From Delphinapterus leucas (lineage: Eukaryota > Chordata > Mammalia > Artiodactyla > Monodontidae), in contig NW_022098000.1 of assembly GCF_002288925.2 (NCBI RefSeq), positions 21,427,205 to 21,491,204 of the forward strand: DNA of 64,000 nucleotides, read 5' to 3'. Of the stretch, positions 1 through 11,649 are shown in pieces. The first letter of the stretch is position 1. Every line of letters begins with the position of its first letter. A program made the translations under genes and the position numbers. The notes under the pieces are model-generated. The model saw only the letters and a list, made by a program, of their open reading frames with translations, was not told where the DNA came from and made no database searches.

Positions 1-50
1 GGAACTGAGATCCTACAAGCCGCATGGCGTGGCCAAAAAAAAGAAAATAA
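1..50 (+). repeat. 3' tail of a short CHR-type SINE
   Basis: The window opens inside the last ~35 bp of a tRNA-derived SINE: a 'gatcctacaagccgcatgg' phrase, then an A-rich tail. The head lies before the window. The same short form recurs in reverse at 2199-2321 and 52760-52907. Confidence 0.7.
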
Positions 51-1187
51 TGCCACAGAGTCATGAGCTGTGTCCTCCACTGCCCATCACTTCCTGGGGT
101 GACTCAGAGAGCTCTAGTAGGGTTGGGCACTAGACACTGGGAGAAGGAACCCTTGGTCTATAGGGCATTTAAGATGCGTGAATGGGAAGCAGCCAACCCT
201 TTTCTTTTGGCAAATCAAGGGCTGGAGCGTTAGGTTTTCTGAATGCTGTAGCAGAACCTTAGCCTCCTTCCTTATTTTCTTAGCAATTATCAGTTAGGAT
301 AGTACCAACCCCCCTCTCATGCCCCCTGTCATCAGAGTTCTGGGGCCAAGCTTTGTGGTTCCAGTACAAAGTGTGGCACCTTACTAGAACTGACTGATGA
401 TCTTATGGTTTCCATGGAGGCCAAGTTGCAGGGAATCAGTCTTAAACAATCAACACCTAGTTTTCATAAGAGAGTGTGACAAGTTAGATTTATTCCAAAA
501 ATGGAAGGTTGATTCTACGTTTGTAAATCTGTTGATTTCCCAGATGAACGGATTACCGGAACCATTGTGCTGACTGTCCCTGCCTCTTGGCACAGGACCA
601 GATCAGACTGCCATCGTAGCAGTGACCACAATTGAAATGAAACCATGTTTTGTGTGTTTAGAGTCTGTGGCCCCGAATAGAATGTTTTCTCCGTCAAGGC
701 AGGAATTTTATCCATAATGTTAATTGTTATAATCTCTGTATTCAGCAGTGTACCTGGTACACGGTATATGTGGTCACTAATAATTTGTTAGATGAACGGA
801 TAAATGGGTGGGTGGTTGAAGTAAGTGACTTGGACCCCCCACCATAGATCCAATACTCTGTCTTTATAGAAGGACATTTATTCTTTTCTCTTGTAATGAT
901 TCCTTCTAAGCGTTAATTCTACTAAGATTGGTGACCTCTAGGGATAGTTCAAGCCGAATATGGGAGAGAGACTTGACAGAAACAATCTGGGCTATTATTT
1001 ATGTGTCCTGTTCGCAGATGGAAATACTCAGCCCTGTGTTCTGCAGGGAGTGTGGAGGAGTCCCTGACCCTCGGTCAGAGCTGAAGCCTGCACTCCCTCT
1101 GGTTCTCACGAATGCCTGGCTGCTGTGTGTCAGTCTTTCTTCCCATCCTCATTCCTTTTCTTTCCTCTCCCTGCTGTCTTTTGTTAG
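51..1187 (+). other. EFHC1: EFHC1 intron 5 (3' part)
   Basis: Intronic sequence before the first EFHC1 exon of the window. It ends in a pyrimidine-rich tract (about 1130-1185) and an AG acceptor. I see no clear young repeat and no coding segment. The short ORFs here match nothing and cross no splice-supported frame. Confidence 0.6.
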
Positions 1188-1408
1188 AGAACTTCCCTCG
1201 GTGTGTGCTGGAAATCTCAGACAAGGAGGTGTTGGAATGGTATACTGCCAAAGACTTCATTGTTGGGAAGCCACTCACTATACTTGGGAGAACTTTCTTC
1301 ATTTATGATTGTGATCCATTTACTCGGCAGTATTACAAAGAAAAATTTGGAATCTCCGATTTACCACACATTGATGTTAGCAAGAAGGAACCACCTCCTG
1401 TGAAACAG
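1188..1408 (+). CDS. EFHC1: EFHC1 exon 6 (end of second DM10 domain)
   Basis: This exon encodes 73 complete codons equivalent to human EFHC1 residues 307-379, starting [11 protein letters not shown] and ending EPPPVKQ. It holds the C-terminal part of the second DM10 domain, including the signature [21 protein letters not shown]1 (myoclonin 1) is a DM10/EF-hand protein of ciliary doublet microtubules; human variants have been linked to juvenile myoclonic epilepsy. The acceptor is a tandem AGAG: I take the first AG (1186-1187), which leaves AG to finish a split Lys codon. Using the second AG would start the exon at 1190 and shift the phase. The donor is CAG|GTAACA after 1408, phase 0. The preceding five exons lie outside the window. 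Confidence 0.93.
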
Positions 1409-1479
1409 GTAACAGGACACTGGTTCTGAGGTTAGAGAGAGAGTTCATCTTCTGATGCATTAATAGAAATTTAAGGAAA

Positions 1480-2060
1480 AGGATAAAAAAGGCTCTTATG
1501 TGAATACCCAATAAAAAAAATGGACAAAGCATGTGAAATAGAGCAGTTTACAAAAGAAGAACTACAAATGGCTAATGAACATATGGAAAGACCCTCAATT
1601 GATAATCAAACAAAGAGAAATGAAAATAATGAGGTTTAGGATCTGTTTGATTTAAAAAGACTCACAGTATCCAGTGTTTGCCCTGGTGTGATGCAGTAGG
1701 CATTTCGTGTACTGTTAATAGGCGAGCAATGAGAAAAACTTTTCTGAAGGGCAGTTTGTCTCATTTAAACTTTTTCAAAATAAAATATCACGTATCTCTT
1801 GACCCAGAAAATCTGGTTTGGGGATTTAAATAGATATATGTGAGGATGTGTAGTGTAGCATTACTTATAATAAAGTGTAAGGACATTGGCAGAATAAATT
1901 ACAGTATATCCATCCATATAATTAGAGGACTATAAGACTTGTTAAAAAAAGAGGGAGTCTATGCATATTAACATGAGAAAATGTCCATAACATTTTTAAG
2001 GGATTGTGAATACATGACATGGCACTATTTTTGTAGATTACTGTATACAACATCTGCTTA
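1480..2060 (+). repeat. Old LINE-1 3' fragment
   Basis: Diverged L1 text in plus orientation: 'caaatggctaatgaacat' and the 'gaagggcagtttgtc' and 'atatccatccatataattag' phrases typical of the ORF2 end and 3' region of old mammalian L1s. It carries many stops and is not coding. Boundaries are approximate. Confidence 0.65.
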
Positions 2061-2198
2061 TATTACTGAGGAAGAGACCCGGAGGAAAGTTTCCCCGGGC
2101 TATTAACAGTGGTTAGTTCACTGTGGGAAGGGGAGGGAGGGAGGGAAGTGGGAGGTGACCAGGGAGCTTTCTTTCTATACTGTGTGGTTGTAATTTCG

Positions 2199-2321
2199 CT
2201 TTTTTTTTTTTGGCCATGCCACATGGCTTCTGGGATCTTAGTTCCCTGACCAGGACTTGAACCCATGTCCCCTGCAGTGGAAGCGTGGAGTCCTAACCAC
2301 TGGACCACCAGGGAGTTCCCC
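2199..2321 (-). repeat. Short CHR-type SINE, reverse
   Basis: Reads T-tract, then GGCCATGCCACATGGC, and ends with the inverted tRNA-like head (CACCAGGGAGTTCCC). The target sequence 'aatttc' appears on both sides, at about 2192 and 2323. Confidence 0.8.
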
Positions 2322-2459
2322 CAATTTCAGTTTTTATACCAAGCCTTGTGTTACTTTAATAATTTTAAAACTTTTTGATTAAAAAAAAGACATCTTTTAA
2401 AATTCCAGACCCCTAAGGCATTTCATTTTTTCTTGCCTATTTATCAAACCCTTTTACTT

Positions 2460-2693
2460 AAAAAGTGATTGGGAGGGCTTCCCTGGTGGCGCAGTGGTTG
2501 AGAGTCCGCCTGCCGGTGCAGGGGACATGGGTTCGTGCCCCGGTCCGGGAAGATCCCACGTGCCGCGGAGCAGCTGGGCCCATGAGCCATGGCCGCTGAG
2601 CCTGTGCGTCTGGAGCCTGTGCTCCGCAACGGGAGAGGCCACAACAGTGAGAGGCCCGCGTACCAAAAAAAAAAAAAAAAAAGTGACTGGGAG
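2460..2693 (+). repeat. CHR-2-like SINE with 16-bp target duplication
   Basis: The SINE body (2476 to about 2677) starts GGCTTCCCTGGTGGCGCAG, carries the GGTTCGTGCCCC B-box-like segment of its tRNA-derived head, and ends GCGTACC plus an A-tract. It is flanked by 16-bp direct repeats, aaaaagtgattgggag (2460-2475) and a one-mismatch copy (2678-2693), which mark LINE-mediated insertion. Confidence 0.93.
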
Positions 2694-3189
2694 CAAAACA
2701 AAAACTGATTCACTGAAGATGTTGGAAGACAGTGTTCTTTAATTGCAACATCGCTGTCCTTAAAATCACGCAGAACCCCAAAATTCAGTTCTGTGCACCT
2801 CAGAGCCCACTCTGAGAGTAAGTTCATGGTGTCTTTAATGTACCAAAATAATAATTTAATAAACTTGAACCTTCAGAGTGGCTCAGCCACATATTTTAGA
2901 GTTTGAAATGACAATTGCATGTTTTCAGAATTACACATTACACAGCAGATTCAACAAGCATCTAAAGTATTAAGGCCACAGTGTTGTAGACCGAAACACT
3001 GGTGCTTGTTGTACATATTTGGGGCAGGAACAACTCAAACAACCTCTTTGTTGCCCATGTATAAAATAGTGTATTAGCACCTGCGGCCCATCTTTATTTT
3101 GCCAGCGTGTGTATAAAATAATGTCTGTGGGCTTTTTTCTTTTTGAAAGACACTACTGGAATGATGGAATGATTGAATTCCTCCAGCCT
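2694..3189 (+). other. EFHC1: EFHC1 intron 6, unannotated part
   Basis: I recognise no repeat, gene or regulatory element in this AT-rich intronic stretch. Confidence 0.4.
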
Positions 3190-3610
3190 GGGCCCCTGCC
3201 TTCCCCGCATCTGCTGCCCATGCTGCTTGCACTTAGCCTCCAATTCTGCTGAATTACAGGTGGTTCTGCATCCTGTTTTATTCCCCTGGACTTTCGCTAA
3301 TGCTCTTTCTCCTGCTTGAACCACTTCTCCATCATTTCTCTACACGGCTTTTTCTTAACTCTCACAACTCAGTGTAGGCTTTCTCTCTTCCAAGAAGGCT
3401 TCTCTGAAGTCCCAGGCAGGGCTCGCCCCCCATCGTCTGTGTTCCTGGGATACTCTGTGCCTCCCTCCACTAGCACTTATTGTATTAAAACATCTGTTTA
3501 TGAATTTTTCTGTGAGACTAAGTTCCTTGACAGCAGGACCACTGTTCATCTTTGTGCTCCTAGCACCTAACACAGTGCCTGGCAAATAGGAGGTATGTGG
3601 TGTATTTCCT
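3190..3610 (+). repeat. LINE-2 3' end relic
   Basis: Contains the well-known L2 phrases 'ttccttgacagcaggacc', 'tttgtgctcctagcacc' and 'cacagtgcctggcaaatag'. It is strongly diverged, so it predates the placental radiation. Boundaries are approximate. Confidence 0.7.
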
Positions 3611-5766
3611 GGATAGACTGAAGAAGACTGCCTAGGTAGTATGTATTTGTTCCCCTCAAAGGCAAGTGATATCTTAGGCAAGGCTTTTAGAAGCAACATC
3701 TTATAAAAACAATTACAAAGAAGGATTTGGATTTTGGTGCTAGGCGTTCCTGGGGCAATAAAACTTCCAGAAGGGAGTGTGGGTGATGATAGTGCCTCTT
3801 GCTGTCAGTTTTTCCTCTGATAGAACTCCTTACCCATGAATGTGCTCATGGATTAAGAATTATAATAAAACCCATGTCCCTATGCCCCAGTTTTGGGGGC
3901 AGCATTTGATGCAGTCTACAGGAAAAATACCATGTGAACAGATCTAGATTTTGATCAACCAAACTACTCCACCACTTGAGTTTATAGATAAGTATTGTGT
4001 GAGATTGCAGTCCAGGCATCACAATGAAAAGTACAAGGGTAATCCTGTTAAATGTCAAACATTCTCATAAGGAGGAGTCTCACCTAACCAGGAAGTAGGA
4101 TGGGGAGGGCTTGTAGCACACTGGTGCACTTTTCCTAGTGGACGGCTTTGATCTGTGTTTTGAGCTGATAAAAGCTTTGAGTCCTAGAATAGCCCTGCTC
4201 TCCATCCTCATTACTATCACCTTTCCACTCCCCAAACTTGTCTTCTAAAGAAAGAAAGGGAGGGAAGACTTGGATAGGGAGCAGAGAGAACTGGAGAACC
4301 ACTATAGATTTTGGTTTGTTTGTTTTGCCCTGTCTCAGTCACTCTGTATAATACAATGACTTCTCCATCCTTACATATGGCACATTAATTATAGTGTTTG
4401 GTCAGTTTATTTTCTCTATAATAAATAATTCTGCTACAAATAAATCCTCTCTGCCTCTCCATGAAAGTCTTTGTTGGAAATGAGTAGGAAAGCTCCACTT
4501 ACCAAGCAGCAAATACCTTTTAGCTCTCCTCAATCATCACCTCTCAGTCATCTAAACTCTACACAATGTAGTTGGAACACAGGGATGAGAGCCGTAGCAG
4601 GTTCTAGAGGGACCAAGCCAGAGTCAAGCTGATGGGCAGGGACAGAAGTGGATATGCAGTGCATATATGTAATTTGAGAATCTCGATACCCAGGTCAGGT
4701 TGATCTGCCAGATCAGGAGTAAGTCCACATGGATCCAGAAACCAGATGTGCTGGATCCATCTGGAGACATGCTAGTAGGGAGGAGGAAGAAGCCAGGACC
4801 AGGAGAGCTCATCTGCCGTAGAGCTGGCCTCTGAAGGCAGCATCTGAAGGATGAGGGACTCTTAAGACTTTGTGTGTGCGTGCATTATTAAGAAAGCCTG
4901 GGCAGAAGCTCTGGAAGGTGGGTCATACGAATAGGAGTGTCTAGGCGTGATAATGTCCAGTCAGAGGAATGGTTCTAGCTTAGAACAGGACCCAGGCAGT
5001 AGCTTGGAGCATGAAGAGCATGGTGCCAGGACCACAGGCACAGGGGCTGATATTTAGAGAAGGTCTTTTTCCAAGCAGAGGAAATGAGATGCAACTTGGG
5101 AAAACTAGGTAGAAGCCTGTTAAAACAAAAGGAATTTGAGAGGAAGGTGCTCAGAAACTTACCTCCCTATTTTAAAACTCCTTAACCTCCCCCCACACCC
5201 CCCAACCAGGCTGCTCTCACTGTGTATTGATACTAGACTCCACCACTGTGCATTTCCGCCCACCTCCAGAGTAAGTCAGCTTAGCATGCAGTGCCTCACC
5301 CCAGGTCCTTCTGTCCATTGGCAACCGTGTATATTCACTGAGTAGTGGTTTTGCATTTGGAGCAAATTAAGTCATCGTCCATCTACTGGATCCATTAGTC
5401 GTATTCCAGCCATGAAGATCACATTAACTACAGCCCAGGAAGTGGGTGAAGGATCAGTGTTCTAAGCACCCCACCTTGGACGAACATAGCAGAGTCCCTG
5501 GTTTCTGAGGGAGTCCCCTGTTGCAGATGGAGCAGGGCTCATATAGACTAACTTGTTAAAAGTCCCTGAATACAGTATATTAAAAGATTTGGGGAGGGTA
5601 TCTACAAGTAACAGCATGGTACAAGCTAGTTTGCTGAGAAAGCATAGCAGAAAGGAGTCAGAGAAAAAGAACTCAGCTGCAGTCCACCTAGCATTGATGA
5701 GAGGGAGGAAAATAACCTCTGAACTAAAGTTTTGTGGGTTTTTTAGATACATGATTTTTTATTATT
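3611..5766 (+). other. EFHC1: EFHC1 intron 6, unannotated part
   Basis: Two kilobases of intron in which I see no clear young repeat, exon or RNA gene. Several short ORFs occur by chance and lack conserved content. Confidence 0.4.
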
Positions 5767-6052
5767 TTTAAAAATTTATTTTTATTTTTGGCTGTGTTGG
5801 GTCTTCGTTTCTGTGCGAGGGCTTTCTCTAGTTGCAGCGAGTGGGGGCCACTCTTCATAGCGGTGCGCGGGCCTCTCACTGTCGTGGCCTCTCTTGTTGC
5901 AGAGCACAGGCTCCAGACGCGCAGGCTTAGTAGTTGTGGCTCACGGGCCTAGTTGCTCTGCGGCATGTGGGATCTTCCCCAGACCAGGGCTTGAACCCAT
6001 GTCCCCTGCATTGGCAGGCAGATTCTCAACCACTGTGCCACCAGGGAAGCCC
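5767..6052 (-). repeat. Long CHR-type SINE, reverse
   Basis: Starts with the T/A-rich tail and 'tggctgtgttgggtcttcg' (reverse of GAAGACCCAACACAGCCA) and ends with 'ccaccagggaagccc', the reversed SINE head. It is about 285 bp. ORFs read through it are SINE artefacts. Confidence 0.92.
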
Positions 6053-6301
6053 TCTACTTAAGTTTTTAGACAAACAAATCTTAGCATCCTATAGTGGTGC
6101 TTTCAGCCCTTCATGGAACCTAAATGAAAAACAGGTTCATCCTAAATTTTCACACTCACCAAATAACCTTTGCATCTGGAATTTAGTTCCATGAGTTTGC
6201 TCCTTCACTAGGAAAGGGGAATCGTGTGTGGACAGGGGGGTGTGAGTTCTCAGTGAAGTATGGCTATCATTCTCTTAGGCAAAAATGAAGAAATAAAAAT
6301 A

Positions 6302-6630
6302 GGGACTTCCCTGGTGGCACAGTGGTTAAGAATCCGCCTGCCAATGCAGGGGACACGTGTTCGAGCTCTGGTCCGGGAAGATCCCACATGCCTCGGAGCA
6401 ACTAAGCCTGTGCGCCACAACTACTGAGCCCAAGCCACAATTACTGAAGCCCACATGCCCAGAGCCCATGCTCCGCAATAAAGAGAAGCCACTGCAATGA
6501 GAAGTCTGTGCACCGCAACGAAGAGTAGCCCCCGCTCACTGCAACTAGAGAAGGCCCGCACGCAGCAACGAAGACCCAATGCAGCCAAAAATCAATAAAT
6601 AAAATTAAAACTTTTTAAAAAAAGAAATTA
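6302..6630 (+). repeat. Long CHR-type SINE, forward
   Basis: Starts GGGACTTCCCTGGTGGCAC, carries a tRNA-like head, then repeated 'cacaactactgagccc' units, and ends GCAGCCAAAAATCAATAAAT. Imperfect direct repeats 'gaaataaaaat' and 'gaaattaaaat' flank it. Confidence 0.92.
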
Positions 6631-7141
6631 AAATATTAGAAATACGGAGGTAACTCGGAAGTAAGTAGCATGAACCAAGTCCAGACACCCCCACCTTACC
6701 CCTACCTCCGACACACACACGTGCCCACTTTGGGTGAATTGAGAAAACAGTTTCCAGATCTGCCAGGCTGAGACCCACACCCCAGACGAAGTCACAGACA
6801 GACCCACGGGCTTCACCGTGATGGAGGGCCACAGGGGCCAGGATTGGGGCTGGGAGCAGGGCCAGGCTCTGCTTTGGCAGTAAGGGGTCAGTGGACATCA
6901 GTGATAGATTAAATCCAGCCCTGAGGGTTACTTTGTAGCATCATCAGTCACTTGTGTGAGCAGTGATCATGGTGTAAAATCTATAAAGAGGAATGGAGTA
7001 TGTTATTTTTTTCTGATTACATTTGTATATGTAGAAATTGCTTTTAAATAAATGTTTTCTAGATTTTAAAAAGAAACTTACAGTTACCTTTAATTTTTAG
7101 AACAAGGAGCATCTGCTTTATTTCTTCCTGTGTTTCTTCAG
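6631..7141 (+). other. EFHC1: 3' part of EFHC1 intron 6
   Basis: No recognisable repeat. It ends in the pyrimidine-rich tract and CAG acceptor (7139-7141) of exon 7. Confidence 0.5.
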
Positions 7142-7282
7142 GAATTACCTCCCTATAACGGTTATGGACTAGTTGAAGACTCTGCTCAGAATTGCTTTGC
7201 GCTCATTCCAAAAGCTCCAAAAAAAGATGTTATTAAAATGCTGATGAATGAGAACAAGGTGCTTCGTTATTTGGCTGCACTG
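7142..7282 (+). CDS. EFHC1: EFHC1 exon 7 (start of third DM10 domain)
   Basis: Exactly 47 codons ([17 protein letters not shown] through LRYLAAL), equivalent to human residues 380-426. The last ~11 codons begin the third DM10 domain (human ~416-520). Acceptor is TTCAG|GAA and donor CTG|GTGAGG, phase 0 at both ends, so skipping this exon alone would keep the frame but remove the DM10 start. A SINE sits within ~15 bp of the donor (see the next repeat). Confidence 0.95.
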
Positions 7283-7285
7283 GTG

Positions 7286-7643
7286 AGGACAATTTTTGTT
7301 TTTTAATTTATTTTATTTACTTTATTTTTGGCTGCACTGGGTCTTCGCCCATGCACGTGGGCCCTCTCTAGTTGTGACCAGGGGCCACTCTTCGTTGTGG
7401 TGCACAGGCCTCTGCTGTGGAGCACAGGTTCTAGGTGCACGGGCTTCAGCAGTTGTGGCACACGGGCTCAGTAGTTGTGGCTCGCCAGCTCCGGAGCGCA
7501 GGCTCAGTACCTGCAGTGCATGGGTCCAGCCGCTCCGCAGCATGCGGGATCCTCCCGGACCAGGGCCGGAACCCGCGTCCCCCTCACCGGCAGGCAGACT
7601 CCCCACCACTGCACCACCAGGGAAGCCCCAAGGACAACTTTTA
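7286..7643 (-). repeat. Long CHR-type SINE abutting exon 7 donor, with duplication
   Basis: The SINE, in reverse orientation, occupies about 7298-7630. It is flanked by near-identical direct repeats: aggacaatttttg at 7286 and aggacaacttttat at 7631. The left copy begins at intron position +4, so the insertion happened within the first ~15 bases of EFHC1 intron 7. The T-rich SINE tail now follows the donor on the transcribed strand. Confidence 0.93.
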
Positions 7644-8744
7644 TATCCTAAGATTCTGTTCTGTCTCAGTACTGTGCACAGTTGTCCTTTTTGTCTGTAA
7701 GCTCTAGAGTAACAGCTGTCAGAGTTATGTGTTTATTTAAACAACCATTGGTTCCAACCTTCAGGCAGGTTGGATAGTATTAAGTATGGTGCCCCTGAAC
7801 CAAGACCTAGCTCAAGTCCTATCTGCCCTCACAGTCTTTCTTAAATCATTAATCTCTCTATCCCTCAAATTTTGACAGGCATTTTGGCCTTTTTTATTAA
7901 GCAATTATGAAAGCTTGACTTACATTCAGATTATCTATTTGTGTGCCTTTCCAGTGAACTGTGATTTTCTTGAGGGTAGGGACCATGTCTTACTAATTTT
8001 TATCATTGGTGATATCTAGCTTGATGTATTTTATATTCATTAAATGTAACAAATGGAATCATACTAATTTAATAGATGTGAACTTTGAGAGGTCATATGG
8101 CTAGTGGCTAAGAGGTTTGGAAACAGACATAAATTCAAATCCTGAGTGTTCCATTCACTGGCTGAATTACCTGAAGCAAATTACTGATAAGAATTCAAAG
8201 GATAATGTCTTTAAAAATAAGAAAAAAAGCAGAAATAGAAATATAACCACTTTATTTAGAAATATAGACATAAATAGGAGAAATTGAAATAAGTTACTCT
8301 GGGAATAGAAATGTATTTGAAAAAATAAAAATTAAATGAGAACATAGTTGACTAATGTATTTTTTAAATATTGAAAAAGCTTTGAAACAAGGGAGTTCTA
8401 GCAAATTCTAGGTCAACTAGAACACTCCATACGTTAAGAATTCTCATTAATGAAGGTTTTGCATTGTTGCTAAGTTCTTTGAGTTACTGTTAAAGTTCAA
8501 GAGGTTTGTTGAATTATGACATAGTAACTATGAACTCCTTGAGGGCAGGGGTCATGTCTCTTTAGACTTTGTAGGCACTCAGTAACTGTTGGATGAATGG
8601 GTAAATGAATTTATTTACACATACACTGTCTGTGAGTCAGGCAATATAATATACTCATTTTATGTTTCAAAACATAAGAATCAGAGAGGCTAATTGATGT
8701 GTCCCAGGCCTTAACTGCTTAGACAGAGACAGGACTAGGACTCA
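7644..8744 (+). repeat. Ancient LINE-2 and MIR relics in EFHC1 intron 7
   Basis: Diverged L2-type text is visible at about 7940-8030 ('cttgagggtagggaccatgt') and 8520-8610 ('ccttgagggcaggggtcatg', 'gtaactgttggatgaatg'). A MIR-like stretch lies near 8085-8190. The rest is unrecognised intron. Confidence 0.6.
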
Positions 8745-8749
8745 ACCTA

Positions 8750-9005
8750 ACGAAAAATATAATTCGCAAAGGTACACGCACCCCAATGTTCATAGCAGCA
8801 CTATTTACAATAGGCAAGACATGGAAGCAGCCTAAATGTCCACTGACAGATGAATGGATAAAGAAGTTGTGGCATATATATGTATGTATGTATGTATATA
8901 CACACACACACAGACACACATACGTACATACAATGGACTATTACTCAGCCATAAAAAGGAATGAAATAATGTCATTTGCAGCAACATGATGGACCTGGAG
9001 ATTAT
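8750..9005 (+). repeat. LINE-1 3' fragment with microsatellite
   Basis: Plus-oriented L1 ORF2-end text ('cccaatgttcatagcagc', 'gcagcaacatgatggacctg'). It is interrupted at about 8876-8932 by a (TATG)n/(CA)n tract grown from the usual 'catatatacaatggaatatt' segment. Not coding. Confidence 0.85.
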
Positions 9006-10755
9006 CATACAGTAGAATTTCAATGAACAAATGGAGAAGAGAAGAGTGCAATAGAAAATTACCATTAAGCACACACCTCAGCAGTACTTGTTGCTGACAA
9101 GGTCCATCGAGGGATGCTAAAATTAGTGGGAAAACCTTTGAGGGGAAACAAGATTTTCATGGTTTCAAAGTATCTCCCTCAAGATTTTTACTAACTGCAA
9201 AGGGAAAGATGGTAACTTTACAGGGGAGAAACCCACCAGGTATCTTCTTAACCAAGTGATCAAGTTCAACATCACCAATAAAAAGATGTTTTGTTATCAT
9301 GAACTCCTTGATATGCACAGAGAAGGACGTGTTTTTTTTCCCCCCCTGTGGTATTTTTGCCAAAGATGCAAAAGTGAGATGCATGAGGGACAGTCAACAA
9401 AATAATTGACCAGTACTTATGTCAGGGTCATGAAAGACAAGAGCAGACTGAGGAACTGTCACAAATTGGATGAGATTAAAGAGAAATAACAACTAATGCA
9501 GTATAGGATCCTGAAACAGAGAAAGAACATAAGTGGAAAACAGGTGAAATTTGAATAAGGACAGTAGTTTATTTAAAGCATTATACCATCATTTTCTGGG
9601 TTTGATAACTGTGCTAGGATTATGTTATGATTATGATAACTGTGCTATGATATTACTGTTAGGTGAGGCTTGGTGATGGGCTTACGAGAATTCTCAACTA
9701 TGCAACTTTTCTGTAAGTCTGATAAACTTAGTTCAAAATAAAATGGCAAAAACAATTAAAAACAAATTTTTAAATACTCCTTCCTGCCAGGGTGAGCTGT
9801 TGCTCCCAACCCCCTTGTACACCCGTGCCTGTAGTCCTGCTTAGAACTTTATTTTATTCTAAGTGTGATGGGAATCCTCTGGAGGTTTGAGAGGAGAGGA
9901 ATGATGTGATTTTATTTTTATTTGTTTAAAAAAATTTTTTTATTATAAGGGTGTTCAACAAAAAAAGTTTGGAGACTGTCAGGGAATGGTATGAGGAAAT
10001 TATTTTACTAAGAGGAAATCCAATGACTTTCTCTACTAAATGAGAAATTATGACACAGATAATTCCATGGTCTGAATGAGAAGGTGTGTGCTGAAATTGT
10101 GATGTGAGAGGATTTTAGTCAAGAATAAGCATGTCTGTATTTAGGCTTGTTCAGTCTGGAATTTGTTTCTCGGTGATTTGATTTAGGAAAAGTCTTATCA
10201 ACAACGTAGTTTCTCAGAATCACTTCAACTCTATGACATATTACTCCTTCCTCCCTTCTTAAATTTTCTTTTTTAAATTATGTATAAAAATGGATTTGTT
10301 TAAAGGCATAAGCTTTGCATAATCACTTTAGTGTCCTCGAAGTTGAACATAATGTCAGCCACGAGGTTTCAGACTGGCAGCCTGTGGACAGAATGTAGCC
10401 CATATGTTTTCTTTGGCCTGCCTGGTGCTTTTAAAGAGTTGAAGTCAACATTTTAAAGTCAGGGTTTTTATATAGTAATCCAGATTTCTGTTTTCTCATG
10501 AAAAATTGGATCTAGCAACATTGGGCCTATATTCATTCCCACATGGCAACAGTCAAGTGGAGGTGAGTTGGGGCAGCCTCCCTTAGATGAGGTATGTCCT
10601 TTCCCGGCCCCCGGAGCCCCACCCCATACTGTTCATTTATATTATACTTCATATGTTAGGCTTATATTGTACCCTAGTCCCCGTAGATATTTCAGTTTGA
10701 GGCTTCTGCGTAGATCACGTACCTTCATAATATACTCTTTTCTTCACCTTTCCAG
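9006..10755 (+). other. EFHC1: EFHC1 intron 7, 3' part
   Basis: Mostly unrecognised. The part around 9400-9770 ('gaggaactgtcacaaattgg', 'gcaacttttctgtaagtctg') resembles an old dispersed mammalian repeat ending in an A-rich tail, but I cannot name its family. It ends in the exon 8 acceptor TTTCCAG (10749-10755). Confidence 0.5.
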
Positions 10756-10969
10756 GAATCCCCCATCCCAGAGGACAAAGACCGCCGATTTGTCTTCTCT
10801 TATTTTCTAGCCACTGACATGATCAGTATCTTTGAGCCTCCTGTTCGCAATTCTGGTATCATTGGGGGCAAGTATCTTGGCAGAACTAAAGTTGTCAAAC
10901 CAGGTTCCTCGGTGGAAAACCCCATCTATTATGGCCCCAGTGACTTCTTCATTGGTGCTGTGATTGAGG
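10756..10969 (+). CDS. EFHC1: EFHC1 exon 8 (core of third DM10 domain)
   Basis: Encodes 71 codons plus one base: [20 protein letters not shown], then [15 protein letters not shown], ending [10 protein letters not shown], equivalent to human residues 427-497. This is the core of the third DM10 domain, including the conserved [19 protein letters not shown] block. Donor is GAGG|GTAAGT; the codon for Val498 is split G|TG with exon 9. No stop or frameshift. Confidence 0.96.
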
Positions 10970-11317
10970 GTAAGTCTCAACACAGTTCAGGCTCTCTTTC
11001 TGGCCAAGTGAATGGGTTCTTCTTATTGGGAATTTAATTCAGTTAACCCTTGTAGGAAGCAGTTAGTCTGCAGTCCAGCTGTACATGTGGTACAGTGTAT
11101 AAATCTCCTTTATCAATTAAATTGTAAATTAGTTGCATTTGTTGGCTGTAGATGAAAACTCTGAGCTCCCTAAACACCGAGCAAACTAGTGCATATTAGT
11201 TTAGAGAGCAACTGAAAGTTCATTAGTCTAGGTCACAAATACATATCTGTGAATTTTTACTCTCGGTTGCCTGATAAGAGCATAACCAGGCAAAGTGTAT
11301 TTCTACCCTTTCCCCAG
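10970..11317 (+). other. EFHC1: EFHC1 intron 8
   Basis: A short 348-bp intron from GTAAGT to TTCCCCAG. I see no repeat or other element in it. Confidence 0.85.
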
Positions 11318-11465
11318 TGTTTGGCCACCGGTTCGTCATCCTTGATACAGACGACTGTGTTCTGAAATACATGGAGAGCAATGCTGCCCAGTATTCACCA
11401 GAAGCACTCCTGTCAGTTCAGAGCCGTGTTCGAAAGCAAGGAGCTCCTGCACCAGAATTGGACAA
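11318..11465 (+). CDS. EFHC1: EFHC1 exon 9 (end of third DM10 domain)
   Basis: After TG completing Val498, 48 codons follow: [20 protein letters not shown] then [12 protein letters not shown], ending PAPELD, then AA of the next codon. Equivalent to human 499-546. The DM10 terminal signature [19 protein letters not shown] is intact. The tail is the linker between the third DM10 domain and the EF-hand region and differs most from human. Donor is GACAA|GTATGT; the split codon AA|C is completed in exon 10, 17 kb away. Confidence 0.95.
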
Positions 11466-11649
11466 GTATGTTTGACCATCTACGGTCCATTTTGGCTTTG
11501 GCACAATGAGATATTCAGGAAGCAGTTCTTAAAATGAATGGATGATCACATTTTAGATTTTCGGATTTCCCTCACCAATGAAAGGTCTTAGACAACCTAG
11601 GTTACCTGGGTCCAATATAATAACTAGTAACTTAGAACTTTTTCAACTT

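Noticed and set aside
2476..2560. tRNA-like heads of the many SINEs as possible tRNA genes
   Set aside because: They are part of CHR SINE units with A-tails and target duplications, not free-standing tRNA genes; cloverleaf pairing looks degraded.
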